Counted from the first letter of the stretch, positions 25,643 to 34,128 are shown. The stretch is DNA of 64,000 nt from Bacillus sp. AFS029637 (GCF_002584985.1 NZ_NUPZ01000026.1:1-64000); one strand, 5' to 3'. Made by a program: numbers and translations. Notes: a model not told the origin generated them from the letters alone.

Positions 25643-25681
25643 ACACATTTGACAGTTTGCGATTGTCAAAATTTAATGTGT
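25643..25681. repeat. 39-base dyad
   Basis: ACACATT...AATGTGT encloses TTGACA...TGTCAA, an imperfect palindrome with a small bulge. It lies in the 25550-25793 gap, which contains no gene, about 115 bases before the lipoprotein start. It could be an operator or a leader hairpin. No family was recognised. Confidence 0.45.
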
Positions 25682-25793
25682 AGTTCCGATTAAAACTTTG
25701 TAATCTGAATAGTTCGATAATAATTGATTAAAGAAAATAATATAAGATAAGATAATCTAATTATTAAATCTATACACAGAAAGGAGAATTACT

Positions 25794-26159
25794 TTGAAAA
25801 TAATGAGAATTCTACTTCTATCAGCAATAGTCCTACACTCTTTCGTTTTAAGTGGTTGCCAAAGCTCAGATAAGCAAACAGGAACAAAAGCAGTACAAAC
25901 AACAAAAGACGTGCGGGAAATTGCTTGGAATTCGCTTACTGACTCGGAACGAAAAGAAATTGTCGGTGATTGGAAAGACGCAAAAGTAAGTAAAGTAACA
26001 GCAGACACAAAGAGATTTAGTTTAATTGACCCTTCCTTCGATGGTAAAGAAGTGTCAATGGTTACGTTAAGTTCTAAAAAAAGTGCTTTGTTGGGCGACA
26101 TTATCAAACTTGTTGATGAAAAAACACAAAAAGTTATCGGGAGAGTAATGAGAAAATAA
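25794..26159 (+). CDS. Small lipoprotein of unknown function
   Basis: A 121-residue protein with a lipoprotein signal: a basic start, a hydrophobic stretch and the lipobox LSGC, giving lipidated Cys22. The mature part is hydrophilic and contains REIAWNSLTDSERKEIVGDWKDAKV and VDEKTQKVIGRVMRK; no known domain was recognised. The start is a TTG, 7 bases after AAGGAG; an in-frame ATG three codons later is an alternative. Monocistronic, followed by a bcr1-like element. Confidence 0.75.
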   Translation: MKIMRILLLSAIVLHSFVLSGCQSSDKQTGTKAVQTTKDVREIAWNSLTDSERKEIVGDWKDAKVSKVTADTKRFSLIDPSFDGKEVSMVTLSSKKSALLGDIIKLVDEKTQKVIGRVMRK

Positions 26160-26221
26160 TACTATTTTAGCAACTCTCCACTTACACAATTATGAGGGAC
26201 GAACTATACTAAAACTGTGCA

Positions 26222-26379
26222 ATAAAGTGAAACTTTAATCAGTGGGGGTTTTCTTCATCCCCGACTGATTATTAGCCTTCACCAATCGGACTTTTATGGG
26301 CAGCCCGACCCCCACCTAAATTCTTTGCTTTCGCTGAATTTTGAGGTGGGGGTCTTACTGCCCATTAAAGCGGGATAAA
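26222..26379 (+). repeat. Full-length bcr1-like element with ATAAA flanks
   Basis: A 148-base core (26227-26374) between two ATAAA copies (TTTAT on the other strand). It begins GTGAAACTTTAATCAGTGGG and ends ...CCCATTAAAGCGGG. The interior holds long complementary stretches (GGGCAG/CTGCCC, GACCCCCACCT/AGGTGGGGGTC), so RNA from it would fold extensively. Size, palindromic structure and flanks agree with the bcr1 repeats of the B. cereus group as I remember them. The octamer GTGGGGGT occurs near both ends. Confidence 0.8.
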
Positions 26380-26381
26380 AT

Positions 26382-26421
26382 AGGAAACCCCTAAGTATAT
26401 GTTGGGTTTCCTAAATTTTTT
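26382..26421 (+). terminator. Intrinsic terminator
   Basis: AGGAAACCC and GGGTTTCCT form a 9-bp stem, with AAATTTTTT after it on the plus strand. It could end the lipoprotein transcript beyond the repeat. Nothing else is seen in 26422-26508. Confidence 0.6.
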
Positions 26422-26508
26422 ACAGATTATCAACATTAAAATTTAACAGCGCCTTTGAATAAAGAAATAACAAACGTAAAAAGTACTTTAAACTTCTTCT
26501 TTACACCA

Positions 26509-27492
26509 TTATTTTACTAACTCTTCTACGGTATTACTTTTCTTAATTGCTTCTGATGATAGCCAGAGTGAATAACTTGTTCTATCCTTGTTCGTCAAAA
26601 ATATGTCAAATTCCTTATTATGTAGTTCTTCTTTAAGAATAGTGACTACCTTTCTCAAATCCTCTATTACATAGGAATCATCTTTATATTTAATCTCACT
26701 GTCATTGAAAACTAAAGTCACTTTATACTCTGGACAATTGCCGTCTTTTGGGTGTGGACAAGTAATATCTTTAATTACGAAACGATCATTTTGGATTTCA
26801 TTTAACCTTTCATCTACTTTTGTTTCAGTTTGAATCAAGTATGTCCAATAACTGCTTACAGTATTTTTCATTGCTAGAAGCAGTTCTTCTTTCGTTATAG
26901 CTTTTTGCACATTATTAAAAGGGAAGCCTATAGATTCACCATTATGATCCTCAATTTCAAGTTCTGTTATTTTTCTATTACTCTTCTGAATGAATTGGAA
27001 TAGAGCATATAAACGATCTAATTCTGCTGATTCAAATTGACTGTAATCTATCTTGTCACTCGTTTTTAAAGTTAATAATAACTTATCAGTTGGTTTTCTC
27101 CCTATATTATCATCATCCAATATATATTGGAGAGCATTTTCATTTTCAGATTCCACGTAACCTAATTTTTTAATTTCTTCTAGCATTGGTTTGAATTTCT
27201 TATATTCCTCATATGTTTTTTTCCCGTATTCGTATTCATCGCCTGTTATTCTTGAATAGATGATGCCATTTACCTCTACTCTAAATTGAATATTTTTGTT
27301 ATTTTTCGCTTGAACTGTATGATATGTATGCCCCATATTCCCTTCATGTATAGCGCCCCAATCTGTTACAACCACATCGATTCCGTGTTTTTTTTTCACA
27401 TATTTTTTCACCTGATCTTCATCTTCATAATTACAACCACTTAAACATAAGAAACACAACACTAGCAACATTACATTTTTCATTCTTTTCAT
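26509..27492 (-). CDS. Putative lipoprotein of unknown function
   Basis: A 327-residue protein with a lipoprotein signal (CFLCLSGC, lipidated Cys20). The mature part is hydrophilic, with YVKKKHGIDVVVTDWGAIHEG near the start and a Cys pair in ITCPHPKDGNCPEYK. The N-terminal 60 residues recall small Bacillus lipoproteins but I recognise no domain. The start is the ATG after AAGGGG; a longer frame upstream has no site. It follows the small membrane protein by about 110 bases. Confidence 0.65.
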   Translation of the reverse strand: MKRMKNVMLLVLCFLCLSGCNYEDEDQVKKYVKKKHGIDVVVTDWGAIHEGNMGHTYHTVQAKNNKNIQFRVEVNGIIYSRITGDEYEYGKKTYEEYKKFKPMLEEIKKLGYVESENENALQYILDDDNIGRKPTDKLLLTLKTSDKIDYSQFESAELDRLYALFQFIQKSNRKITELEIEDHNGESIGFPFNNVQKAITKEELLLAMKNTVSSYWTYLIQTETKVDERLNEIQNDRFVIKDITCPHPKDGNCPEYKVTLVFNDSEIKYKDDSYVIEDLRKVVTILKEELHNKEFDIFLTNKDRTSYSLWLSSEAIKKSNTVEELVK

Positions 27493-27605
27493 ATAACCCC
27501 TTATCCCTCTTTCGTACAAACAAAACATTCCATATATAAACAATACTAAATTATAGAATGTTTTCAAAGAATTAAAAGGAACCTCTAAATTTAAGGTTCC
27601 CCACT

Positions 27606-27887
27606 TTAATAGATATTTTTTAACCACGTAATAATTCGTAGTATCTGAAACGACTCAAACCAAGTAATTAAAAACATCACAACGAAGAAAGAAATAAGTG
27701 ATATGAATTTTAAGGTTCCATCTTCACGTTTAACAATCGCGATAAAACTTAGAACAATGCCGAATAAAAAAGAGATATACCCCAAAAGGACAATAGGCTC
27801 AGAATAGCCATCTATTATCCAATTTAATCCAAACAATAATAGTCCCAAAATCATCAAGGTTACCGATAACAAACTGAATTTTCTCAT
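27606..27887 (-). CDS. Small membrane protein of unknown function
   Basis: A 93-residue protein with three hydrophobic segments (about residues 5-26, 31-52 and 60-77) and a short charged loop KREDGTLK between the second and third. No family was recognised. GGAGG precedes the ATG. It may be co-transcribed with the downstream lipoprotein. Confidence 0.65.
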   Translation of the reverse strand: MRKFSLLSVTLMILGLLLFGLNWIIDGYSEPIVLLGYISFLFGIVLSFIAIVKREDGTLKFISLISFFVVMFLITWFESFQILRIITWLKNIY

Positions 27888-28024
27888 ATTTTTACCTCCA
27901 ATGTAATTTTACCATTTTATGGAGCAAATATAATTATTTTTTGTAGCATATGAATGAAAAATTACACGATACACTCAATCCATTTTTTCATTAAACAATT
28001 GCCCTCTCTTATAGCTTCAAAGGA

Positions 28025-28053
28025 TTTTCACTCGATTATCCCGAATATATAAA
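28025..28053 (+). promoter_or_regulatory. Candidate promoter of the methyltransferase leader
   Basis: TTTTCA (28025-28030), a 17-base spacer and TATAAA (28048-28053). The predicted start near 28060 is only a few bases before the ribosome-binding site of the leader peptide, as in erm and cat leaders. The stretch 27888-28024 shows nothing else. Confidence 0.45.
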
Positions 28054-28081
28054 TAACCATTCTCACAAGGAGCAAACTTAT

Positions 28082-28108
28082 ATGAATCGATTCAAGCACG
28101 AAACGTAA
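28082..28108 (+). CDS. 8-residue leader peptide upstream of a methyltransferase
   Basis: The frame MNRFKHET opens with ATG 9 bases after a perfect AAGGAG and ends in TAA. It lies about 77 bases before the methyltransferase start and just before a hairpin that hides that gene's ribosome-binding site. The Arg3-Phe4-Lys5 triplet fits the +X+ pattern (basic, any, basic) known to stall macrolide-bound ribosomes in some erm leaders. Seen directly: frame, site and spacing. Inferred: translation and stalling. Confidence 0.55.
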   Translation: MNRFKHET

Positions 28109-28130
28109 AACCGCTTCTCATTAATAAGAG

Positions 28131-28178
28131 GTCCTCCCTTTTTTTCTCATCATATTATCCATTAAAAAATAGGAGGAC
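28131..28178 (+). promoter_or_regulatory. Hairpin sequestering the methyltransferase ribosome-binding site
   Basis: GTCCTCC (28131-28137) is an exact complement of GGAGGAC (28172-28178), which contains the ribosome-binding site of the next gene. Further in, a T-run (28139-28145) pairs with an A-run (28164-28169), giving about 13 base pairs around an 18-base loop. A weaker alternative hairpin (CTTCT/AGAGG, about 28115-28131) overlaps the left arm. The layout suits translational attenuation. Confidence 0.6.
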
Positions 28179-28184
28179 AAAATT

Positions 28185-28946
28185 ATGAAACGGGATCCAT
28201 TATTTTTAACTTTATTAGAAAGTGCAAATACACATTTTAGCGGCTGGGATTTTTCTTTCATTTCAGAAACGGGCCGAATGAAGAGCGAGCCATTATCGTG
28301 GTCGTACGGTAGCACTGCTTTCCAGCTTTTGCAGCGTGCAGATTCTATGCTAGACATGGGCACTGGCGGCGGAGAGTTTTTATCTATGTTACAACCGTTC
28401 CCGCCAACTATTTATGCAACTGAGGGCTACGCTCCAAACGTGCCAATTGCTCAGAAGAAATTAGAGCCTTTAGGGGTTAAAGTTGTAGAGGTGAGCGATG
28501 ATACTGCATTACCATTTCAAGATGGACAGTTTGATTTAATCTTAAATCAACATGAATCGTATGCTGCTACTGAAGTAAAAAGAATCCTTTCTCCAAATGG
28601 AACATTTCTTACACAACAAGTTGGCGGTCTTGATTGTGCTGAACTTAATAAGCAGTTTATCTCACCGCTAAATAGCGAATTTGCAAATTGTTCTCTTGAA
28701 ACTGCATGTAATGAACTAAAGGAAAATGGATTTACTATTTTAGAAGAAAAAGAAGAGTTTCCTTTCCAACGCTTTTATGATATTGGCGCTATCGTCTATT
28801 ACTTAAAAGCAATTCCGTGGCAAATTCCTGATTTTACTGTCGAGGGTTACTATGAGGAATTATATCGTATACATGAGATCATTTTGCAAATGGGATATTT
28901 TGATGTGAGGCAACATCGTTTTATCATTAAGGGGATTCGCAGCTAA
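28185..28946 (+). CDS. Class I SAM-dependent methyltransferase
   Basis: A 253-residue protein with a class I methyltransferase core: LDMGTGGGEFLSML (motif I, near residue 60), YATEGYAPNV (acidic end of strand 2), and LPFQDGQFDLILNQHESY. Motif IV is NQHE, not the NPPF/Y of many nucleic-acid methyltransferases. The substrate is not known. GGAGGAC precedes the ATG but is paired within a leader hairpin, and an 8-codon leader peptide lies upstream. That control scheme is typical of antibiotic-induced rRNA methyltransferases. A bidirectional hairpin follows the gene. Confidence 0.85.
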   Translation: MKRDPLFLTLLESANTHFSGWDFSFISETGRMKSEPLSWSYGSTAFQLLQRADSMLDMGTGGGEFLSMLQPFPPTIYATEGYAPNVPIAQKKLEPLGVKVVEVSDDTALPFQDGQFDLILNQHESYAATEVKRILSPNGTFLTQQVGGLDCAELNKQFISPLNSEFANCSLETACNELKENGFTILEEKEEFPFQRFYDIGAIVYYLKAIPWQIPDFTVEGYYEELYRIHEIILQMGYFDVRQHRFIIKGIRS

Positions 28947-28966
28947 TCATGGAGTATATGAAAATG

Positions 28967-28996
28967 AAAAAGAGATGGATTTTCCATCTCTTTTTT
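28967..28996. terminator. Bidirectional intrinsic terminator
   Basis: AAAAGAGATGG and CCATCTCTTTT form an 11-bp stem around ATTTTC-like sequence, with T-runs. It ends the methyltransferase gene and, on the other strand, the antitoxin-like gene. Confidence 0.8.
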
Positions 28997-29036
28997 CCTG
29001 TTTATGTAACAAAAGTTCGTGGTGGCTTCTAGATTG

Positions 29037-29222
29037 TTAAGTACGTTCACGCCTCGCAATCGCATCTGCTAATACAATAAATTGCTCATGCGTTATCTTG
29101 CCTGCTAACTTGTCTCTAATAATTTTTTCCATTTCTTTTGTAAGAGTCATGCCCTCTATTGCTAGACTTGCTTTAGCCTCTTCAATAGCTTCATTTAGTT
29201 CTTCCTCACTTTTGAATGTCAT
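29037..29222 (-). CDS. VbhA-like Fic inhibitor (antitoxin) protein
   Basis: A 61-residue helical protein. ASLAIEG contains Ser19-x-x-x-Glu23-Gly24, the (S/T)xxxE(G/N) inhibitory motif by which VbhA-class antitoxins place a glutamate into the Fic active site. The following MTLTKEMEKIIRDKLAGKITHEQFI stretch also matches VbhA helices 2-3. No Fic gene (HPFxxGN motif) lies nearby or anywhere in the window. The start is uncertain: AAGGGG lies 12 bases upstream of this ATG, and a GTG seven codons earlier is possible. It follows the 375-residue lipoprotein by about 30 bases. Confidence 0.72.
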   Translation of the reverse strand: MTFKSEEELNEAIEEAKASLAIEGMTLTKEMEKIIRDKLAGKITHEQFIVLADAIARRERT

Positions 29223-29253
29223 AATTTGAGTTATCCCCTTCACATCATTTTAT

Positions 29254-30381
29254 TTACTCTTTTAATGCAAGAAAGGTAATATCATCCCACTTCTTATCTA
29301 ATTGCAAAGTAGTCTTTTCAATGCTGGCTCCCGTTAATAAATCATATCCTTCAATTTCAGCTACAAGTTGCTTTGTTGTACTCTTCGAATTCATATCTTT
29401 GTATAGGATGTATATTTTATTCTCCTGTACTTGTATATCACATATTCCTTTATCCTCTCTAGCGATTTTTGTTTTTTTATCGCTTTGCAATGAATATGTA
29501 CGTATAATGTTCAAGTCCTCATCTAACTCTTTCATTTTTTCATCCTGATCTAAAATATACACATTATTATCACTCACATGTACTAGAACAGGTATAAATT
29601 GCTTGTCATCTACTATCGTTTCTTTTTCTACTACTCTAGTTTTCGGGTTTATCATCATTAATTTTGCTGGTAACTTTTGATTTACATTATCACCTAATGC
29701 GAGTAATAATTTATCTTTATACTTTTGAAAAATTATTTTTTGAGCAGTTGATGCAAAATACACGTTTTCATTAGGAATTTCAAATTCATTTGTTTTTTTA
29801 TTTGTAGCCAAATCTATTTCTGAAATATATACTTTGTCTAGTGTTTGTGAAAAGGCGTATATGTGATTCTCAATAATATGCGCTCCTTGAATCGTTCCCT
29901 TTAGTTCTACACTTTCTTGCCTTTTGTCACTATCTTTCCAGTATACAAGTTCACTTGTATATCCCTTCTTTTCGTCTACCAATCCAATATTCACATCATA
30001 ATATACATATCCTTGCTCTGCATGGATGAAATATGCCCCTGCGTTTACATTTTGTAATTGTTTCGGTCTATTTATCTCTTGCACCTTACCTGTCTTATCA
30101 ATTGCGTAATGAATGTTATTTCTACTTGATGAAAAGTAGTACCCCTTTTCATCTTTTGCATTACTCATCATACTTTGCCCATCTACTTCTATTTTACTAA
30201 TCTCATTTCCTTTCTTATCGTATGCATACATGTAACCACCGTTTTTCATTGCATTTGAATAAGATACAAGATAATCTGCTCTTTGAATATCTTTCAGTTC
30301 TGTATCATTTTTAGAACAAGCTACAAAAAGAAACATCGTACATATGACGATTATTGCCAATGAATTAAATTTCTGAAACAT
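29254..30381 (-). CDS. Lipoprotein, probably beta-propeller type
   Basis: A 375-residue protein with a lipoprotein signal (MFLFVAC, lipidated Cys22). The mature part is a run of beta-strand repeats with KTGKVQEI, GYVYYD, NHIYAFSQ, NKIYILY and similar YxY/IY motifs spaced about 40-50 residues apart, suggesting a beta-propeller or other repeat fold facing outward. The function is unknown. The start is the ATG preceded by GGGGTG. Its 3' end lies about 30 bases from the VbhA-like gene. Confidence 0.7.
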   Translation of the reverse strand: MFQKFNSLAIIVICTMFLFVACSKNDTELKDIQRADYLVSYSNAMKNGGYMYAYDKKGNEISKIEVDGQSMMSNAKDEKGYYFSSSRNNIHYAIDKTGKVQEINRPKQLQNVNAGAYFIHAEQGYVYYDVNIGLVDEKKGYTSELVYWKDSDKRQESVELKGTIQGAHIIENHIYAFSQTLDKVYISEIDLATNKKTNEFEIPNENVYFASTAQKIIFQKYKDKLLLALGDNVNQKLPAKLMMINPKTRVVEKETIVDDKQFIPVLVHVSDNNVYILDQDEKMKELDEDLNIIRTYSLQSDKKTKIAREDKGICDIQVQENKIYILYKDMNSKSTTKQLVAEIEGYDLLTGASIEKTTLQLDKKWDDITFLALKE

Positions 30382-30403
30382 ATCATCACCCCGCGTATAG
30401 AAT

Positions 30404-30437
30404 AAGAGCAATCGATACGAAAATACCGATTGCTCTT
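30404..30437. terminator. Hairpin between Nudix and lipoprotein genes
   Basis: AAGAGCAATCG and CGATTGCTCTT form an 11-bp stem; T-rich sequence follows weakly on both strands. Probably a terminator of the Nudix gene. Confidence 0.5.
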
Positions 30438-30449
30438 TAAAATATTTTA

Positions 30450-30980
30450 TCAACTAGAGTATGAGGGTAGTTTTTTTACATATCGCTTGTTCGCATCATC
30501 TTCTGTCAAAAGCATCGTTGTGTGATTAATAATATTCCGGTTATCATATGTAAATATATGCTCTAATTTTTTATCTTCTGTTAATATGATTGGTAAGTAT
30601 TTTGGTAAATTGCTAACTACACCTCTATTATCACAATTTAATATCCAATCGATTTCTTTCCATTCTAATAATCCTTCCGCCGTACTTAATGGCGTGTCCA
30701 TATGTACTCCATCCGGCAGATCAGCAAGAAATACATACATTCCTTCACTACCCCGAGGCTCGTCCTTACTTTTAAAAACCACATTCCCTTTATAGGTTAC
30801 ACTTGGAAGATCTATGCCTGTTTCTTCAAGCGTTTCTCTAATTATTCCTTCATATGGCGTTTCATTATCTTCAATTTTCCCTCCAACACCATTCCACATT
30901 CCCATATTCGGCTTTTTATTTCTATTTAAGAGGAGTATGTTATCCCCTTGTCTAATGAAACAAATTGTGTACTTATACAT
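30450..30980 (-). CDS. Nudix hydrolase (MutT/8-oxo-dGTPase-like)
   Basis: A 176-residue protein with an intact Nudix box: GGKIEDNETPYEGIIRETLEETGIDL (positions about 34-59). The N-terminal MWNGVGGKIE stretch and the WKEIDW strand are typical of MutT-like enzymes that clean oxidised nucleotides. The C-terminal ~50 residues extend beyond the core. Substrate unproven. GAAAGGAA precedes the ATG. Confidence 0.85.
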   Translation of the reverse strand: MYKYTICFIRQGDNILLLNRNKKPNMGMWNGVGGKIEDNETPYEGIIRETLEETGIDLPSVTYKGNVVFKSKDEPRGSEGMYVFLADLPDGVHMDTPLSTAEGLLEWKEIDWILNCDNRGVVSNLPKYLPIILTEDKKLEHIFTYDNRNIINHTTMLLTEDDANKRYVKKLPSYSS

Positions 30981-31081
30981 GTGATCAGTTCCTTTCTATT
31001 CCTTAACCGTTAACTTCATTCCCATTATAAAAGCATCTAATTATTCATTGGTTGTTTTTTGAGGAACATAAAGATACTAAA

Positions 31082-31603
31082 CTAGTCTATCATTTTCATT
31101 TTCGAAAAGGGATAATACACAAATTCTACTTTGCCAATTATGTTATCTTCTTCTATATACCCTAAACCATTTCGACTATCCCTACTAAGTTCACGATTAT
31201 CTCCCATTACAAATAATTTATTTGGCGGGATTTTTGTCTTTTGAAAGTTATAAAACACTTGCGTATTGTTGAATAACTCTTTGTTTGTATATGGTTCTTC
31301 TTGCTTTTTATCATTTACATATACCGTTCCGTTCGTTATGTTAATGACATCACCAGGAAGCCCTATGACACGTTTCACATAATATTTCGATTCATCCTCT
31401 TCTTTTATAATGACAATTTCTCCGTGCTGTAAATTTGAAAAATGTACTGCTGCTTTATTTACAAATACGTAGTCTTCTTCATACAGAGTTGGCTGCATCG
31501 ATTTTCCTTCTACCTTGCATAACGTAAATGAATTGTAGGCTATTACCATGACAAATATAAATAGTATGTACTTCCCCCAACCTCTCTTAATCTCCTCTTT
31601 CAT
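31082..31603 (-). CDS. lepB: Type I signal peptidase
   Basis: A 173-residue type I signal peptidase with one N-terminal membrane segment (about 11-28). The catalytic Ser35 lies in EGKSMQPT, Lys77 in YYVKRVIGLPGD, and box E GDNRELSRDSR follows. It cleaves exported pre-proteins outside the membrane. A second paralogue lies at 44157. The start is the ATG 7 bases after AAGGTGGG. It follows the large PBP gene, but a strong hairpin separates them. Confidence 0.92.
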   Translation of the reverse strand: MKEEIKRGWGKYILFIFVMVIAYNSFTLCKVEGKSMQPTLYEEDYVFVNKAAVHFSNLQHGEIVIIKEEDESKYYVKRVIGLPGDVINITNGTVYVNDKKQEEPYTNKELFNNTQVFYNFQKTKIPPNKLFVMGDNRELSRDSRNGLGYIEEDNIIGKVEFVYYPFSKMKMID

Positions 31604-31647
31604 ATTCATTCCCACCTTATTCAAACGCTTTTCAACTCAAAAAATAT

Positions 31648-31678
31648 ATCACTGCACAATATGTGTCTGTGCAGTGAT
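31648..31678. terminator. Intrinsic terminator
   Basis: ATCACTGCACA and TGTGCAGTGAT form an 11-bp perfect stem with T-rich tails on both strands. It ends the PBP gene. Confidence 0.85.
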
Positions 31679-31685
31679 ACTATTT

Positions 31686-33839
31686 TTACTGGGCTTTGTT
31701 CGGCTGTTCTACAGGGGGTGGATTTACACCCGATCTTTTCGCTTTCAATTCGAAATACGCATCTAAAATCTCTTTACCAATCGCAGAATTAATTCCTGAT
31801 TTATCATCATTCACCCATGGTACAACAACTGAAAAAGCTACTTCCGGATCGGCATCATATGGTGCGTAACCGGCAAGAGTTAAATTATAACATTTTTTTC
31901 GGTTATAGTTTTCATCTCTTCCAATATCACTTTCCCCGCCATACACTGTCTCAGCTGTTCCTGTTTTGCCAGCTGGTTTATACGGTAATCCTTTAAACGT
32001 TGCAGTACCCGTTCCATCCGCTTCTTGGAATACTCTTCTAAATCCTTCTTTCACATGATTGATATAGGAAATGTCCATATCTACTCGATTTAATACCGTT
32101 GGTTCTATCGTCCGAATGACTTTCCCAACATCCTCTGGTCTATTTGGTTGTTCTCTTACTTCTTGTACAATTTGTGGTTTCATTCGGTAACCGCCATTCG
32201 CAATCGTTGAAATATATTGTGCGAGCTGAAGCGGTGTATATGTATCATATTGTCCAATCGCATAATCCAGTAAAAAACCAGGTATGTTATCCGTTCTACC
32301 TACTTGACCGATCGATTCATTCGGCAGGTCAATACCAGTTGGTACGCCTAGGCCAAATTGTCTAAAGTAATAGCGCATTGTATTAAATGTTTCTTGTTTA
32401 ATATCTAACGGATTATTTGGTACATAATTAATACCTGCCATTTTTAAAGCTGTATTAAACATATAAACGTTTGATGAAACTTGCAACGCTCTTAAATCAT
32501 CAATATCCCCAAAGTCTTTCCACGATTTCTTCGGCTTGGCACTTCCTTTAAAGTACATTGGTGCATCAAAGAAATGTGTATACGGCTTAATCGCTTCCGT
32601 TTGATATCCGGCTAATAACGTAGCCCCTTTCACAGTTGATCCTAACTCATACGAGCTTGTCATCGTCCCTAAAGCGAAATCTTCTATTTGCATCCCGCCG
32701 TCTTTATTTACAATTTTCTTTCCTGCCATTGATAAAATTTGACCGTTTTTCGGATTCATCATTACAACAAATGCGCGATCCATCATCGGTTCTGAAGAAT
32801 GAAATGCTCTTAAATTTTTATCAAGACTCTCCTCCACTTTCTTTTGTAACTCCATATCCACTGTTAACATTAAATTATGCCCACTTTTTCCTTGTGTCAC
32901 TTTCTCAGTCCGAACAATATTTCCGGTTTTATCTGTAATATTTTTCGTCTGTTCTTTCGTACCATGCAGTGCATCCTCGTATTGTTTTTCAATATAACTC
33001 TTACCAATACGATCATTTCGGTTATAATCTCGTACTAAATAGTAGTCTAATTGCTCCCTTGGTAACCCTTCATTTTCACTAGAAACACTACCAAGGACCG
33101 AACGGAGTATTTTATCATTTGGATATTCACGTTCCCAATCCACCGTCGTATCTACTCCTGGCAAGCTTGCCAATCTTTCACTTACGACTGCATATTCATT
33201 TAGACTCACATCTTTTTTCACAATTTGCGGCGTCATTTTATACCCTGCATTCATTTTACTTTTAATTGCTAACACTTCTATATCATCTTTTGAAAGTTCA
33301 TTTAATTCTTCTTGTGTAATTCTTTCTCGGCGTAATTCTTCTACTTTTTTATCTAATTCTTTTCCTTCTACTTCCTGCTTCCTAAAGTTACTTTCATCTT
33401 CTTTCGTAACTTTTTCCGTAGCACGCTTTTCATTTAACTGCATCCAAAAATCTTTCTTATCAGTCTCCGTTAACTTATCCATATCCTCTTGCGGCATTTC
33501 AATTAGCTTTGCTAAATCCCTTGCTACTTGTAAAACCTCTTTCGAGTCTACTCCTTTCATTTTCGTATATGTAACAGTTCGTAACGGTTTATTATTTACA
33601 ATCACTTGACCTTCCCGATCATACATCTTCCCTCTAGGAACAGGCGTGCTCACCGTCACATCTTCCTTTTTGTTCACTTCATTTCTATACGTTTCTCCAT
33701 CAATGATTTGTACTTTACCTAATTGAATTATAATAGCTGAAAATAAAAGAAAGACGATAAAAAATAGTACATTTAACCGAAATGGAATATGAGTCTTTTT
33801 CTTTTTCGGCTGTTTCTGCTTCTCCTTTTTCTGCCTCAT
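31686..33839 (-). CDS. Class B penicillin-binding protein (transpeptidase, PbpA/PbpH-like)
   Basis: A 717-residue class B PBP. A basic N terminus precedes a single membrane segment (about 25-45). A PBP dimer domain with a long charged insertion (KEDESNFRKQEVEGKELDKK and on) follows, then the transpeptidase domain. Active-site motifs: STVK near 400 (GSTVKGATL), SSN (VSSNVYMF) and KTGTAE. Length and layout resemble B. subtilis PbpA/PbpH, which make the side-wall peptidoglycan of rods. The start is the ATG after GAGGGAG; two upstream ATGs lack a site. Confidence 0.88.
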   Translation of the reverse strand: MRQKKEKQKQPKKKKTHIPFRLNVLFFIVFLLFSAIIIQLGKVQIIDGETYRNEVNKKEDVTVSTPVPRGKMYDREGQVIVNNKPLRTVTYTKMKGVDSKEVLQVARDLAKLIEMPQEDMDKLTETDKKDFWMQLNEKRATEKVTKEDESNFRKQEVEGKELDKKVEELRRERITQEELNELSKDDIEVLAIKSKMNAGYKMTPQIVKKDVSLNEYAVVSERLASLPGVDTTVDWEREYPNDKILRSVLGSVSSENEGLPREQLDYYLVRDYNRNDRIGKSYIEKQYEDALHGTKEQTKNITDKTGNIVRTEKVTQGKSGHNLMLTVDMELQKKVEESLDKNLRAFHSSEPMMDRAFVVMMNPKNGQILSMAGKKIVNKDGGMQIEDFALGTMTSSYELGSTVKGATLLAGYQTEAIKPYTHFFDAPMYFKGSAKPKKSWKDFGDIDDLRALQVSSNVYMFNTALKMAGINYVPNNPLDIKQETFNTMRYYFRQFGLGVPTGIDLPNESIGQVGRTDNIPGFLLDYAIGQYDTYTPLQLAQYISTIANGGYRMKPQIVQEVREQPNRPEDVGKVIRTIEPTVLNRVDMDISYINHVKEGFRRVFQEADGTGTATFKGLPYKPAGKTGTAETVYGGESDIGRDENYNRKKCYNLTLAGYAPYDADPEVAFSVVVPWVNDDKSGINSAIGKEILDAYFELKAKRSGVNPPPVEQPNKAQ

Positions 33840-33985
33840 TTCGCTCCCTCGCTTCATTCTATTAACTTCTACGCTTAAATGATTATGTATCAAATTTATT
33901 TATATGATATATATAGAATTTTATATTAATTACAAAAGAAAGAAAAGATTTAATTTTCAGTTTTTTAATTTATCATCCTATTTAT

Positions 33986-34063
33986 TACCATTCCCTTAAT
34001 AAGCAATAACATGAATGGTATTCAAAAAGAAAGAGAGTATAAAACCGGTTTTTTATACCATTC
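33986..34063. promoter_or_regulatory. Three TACCATTC/GAATGGTA boxes
   Basis: TACCATTC at 33986-33993, GAATGGTA at 34013-34020 and TACCATTC at 34056-34063. The last lies near the -35 region before TATACT (about 34080) of the next gene. Between the second and third is a palindrome, TATAAAACCGGTTTTTTATA. Likely an operator array of unknown regulator. Confidence 0.5.
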
Positions 34064-34128
34064 GTTTACATTTCTTTGTATACTAAAGAAATAAATCAAT
34101 AAAAGACATTACGAAGGAGCAAATGAAA

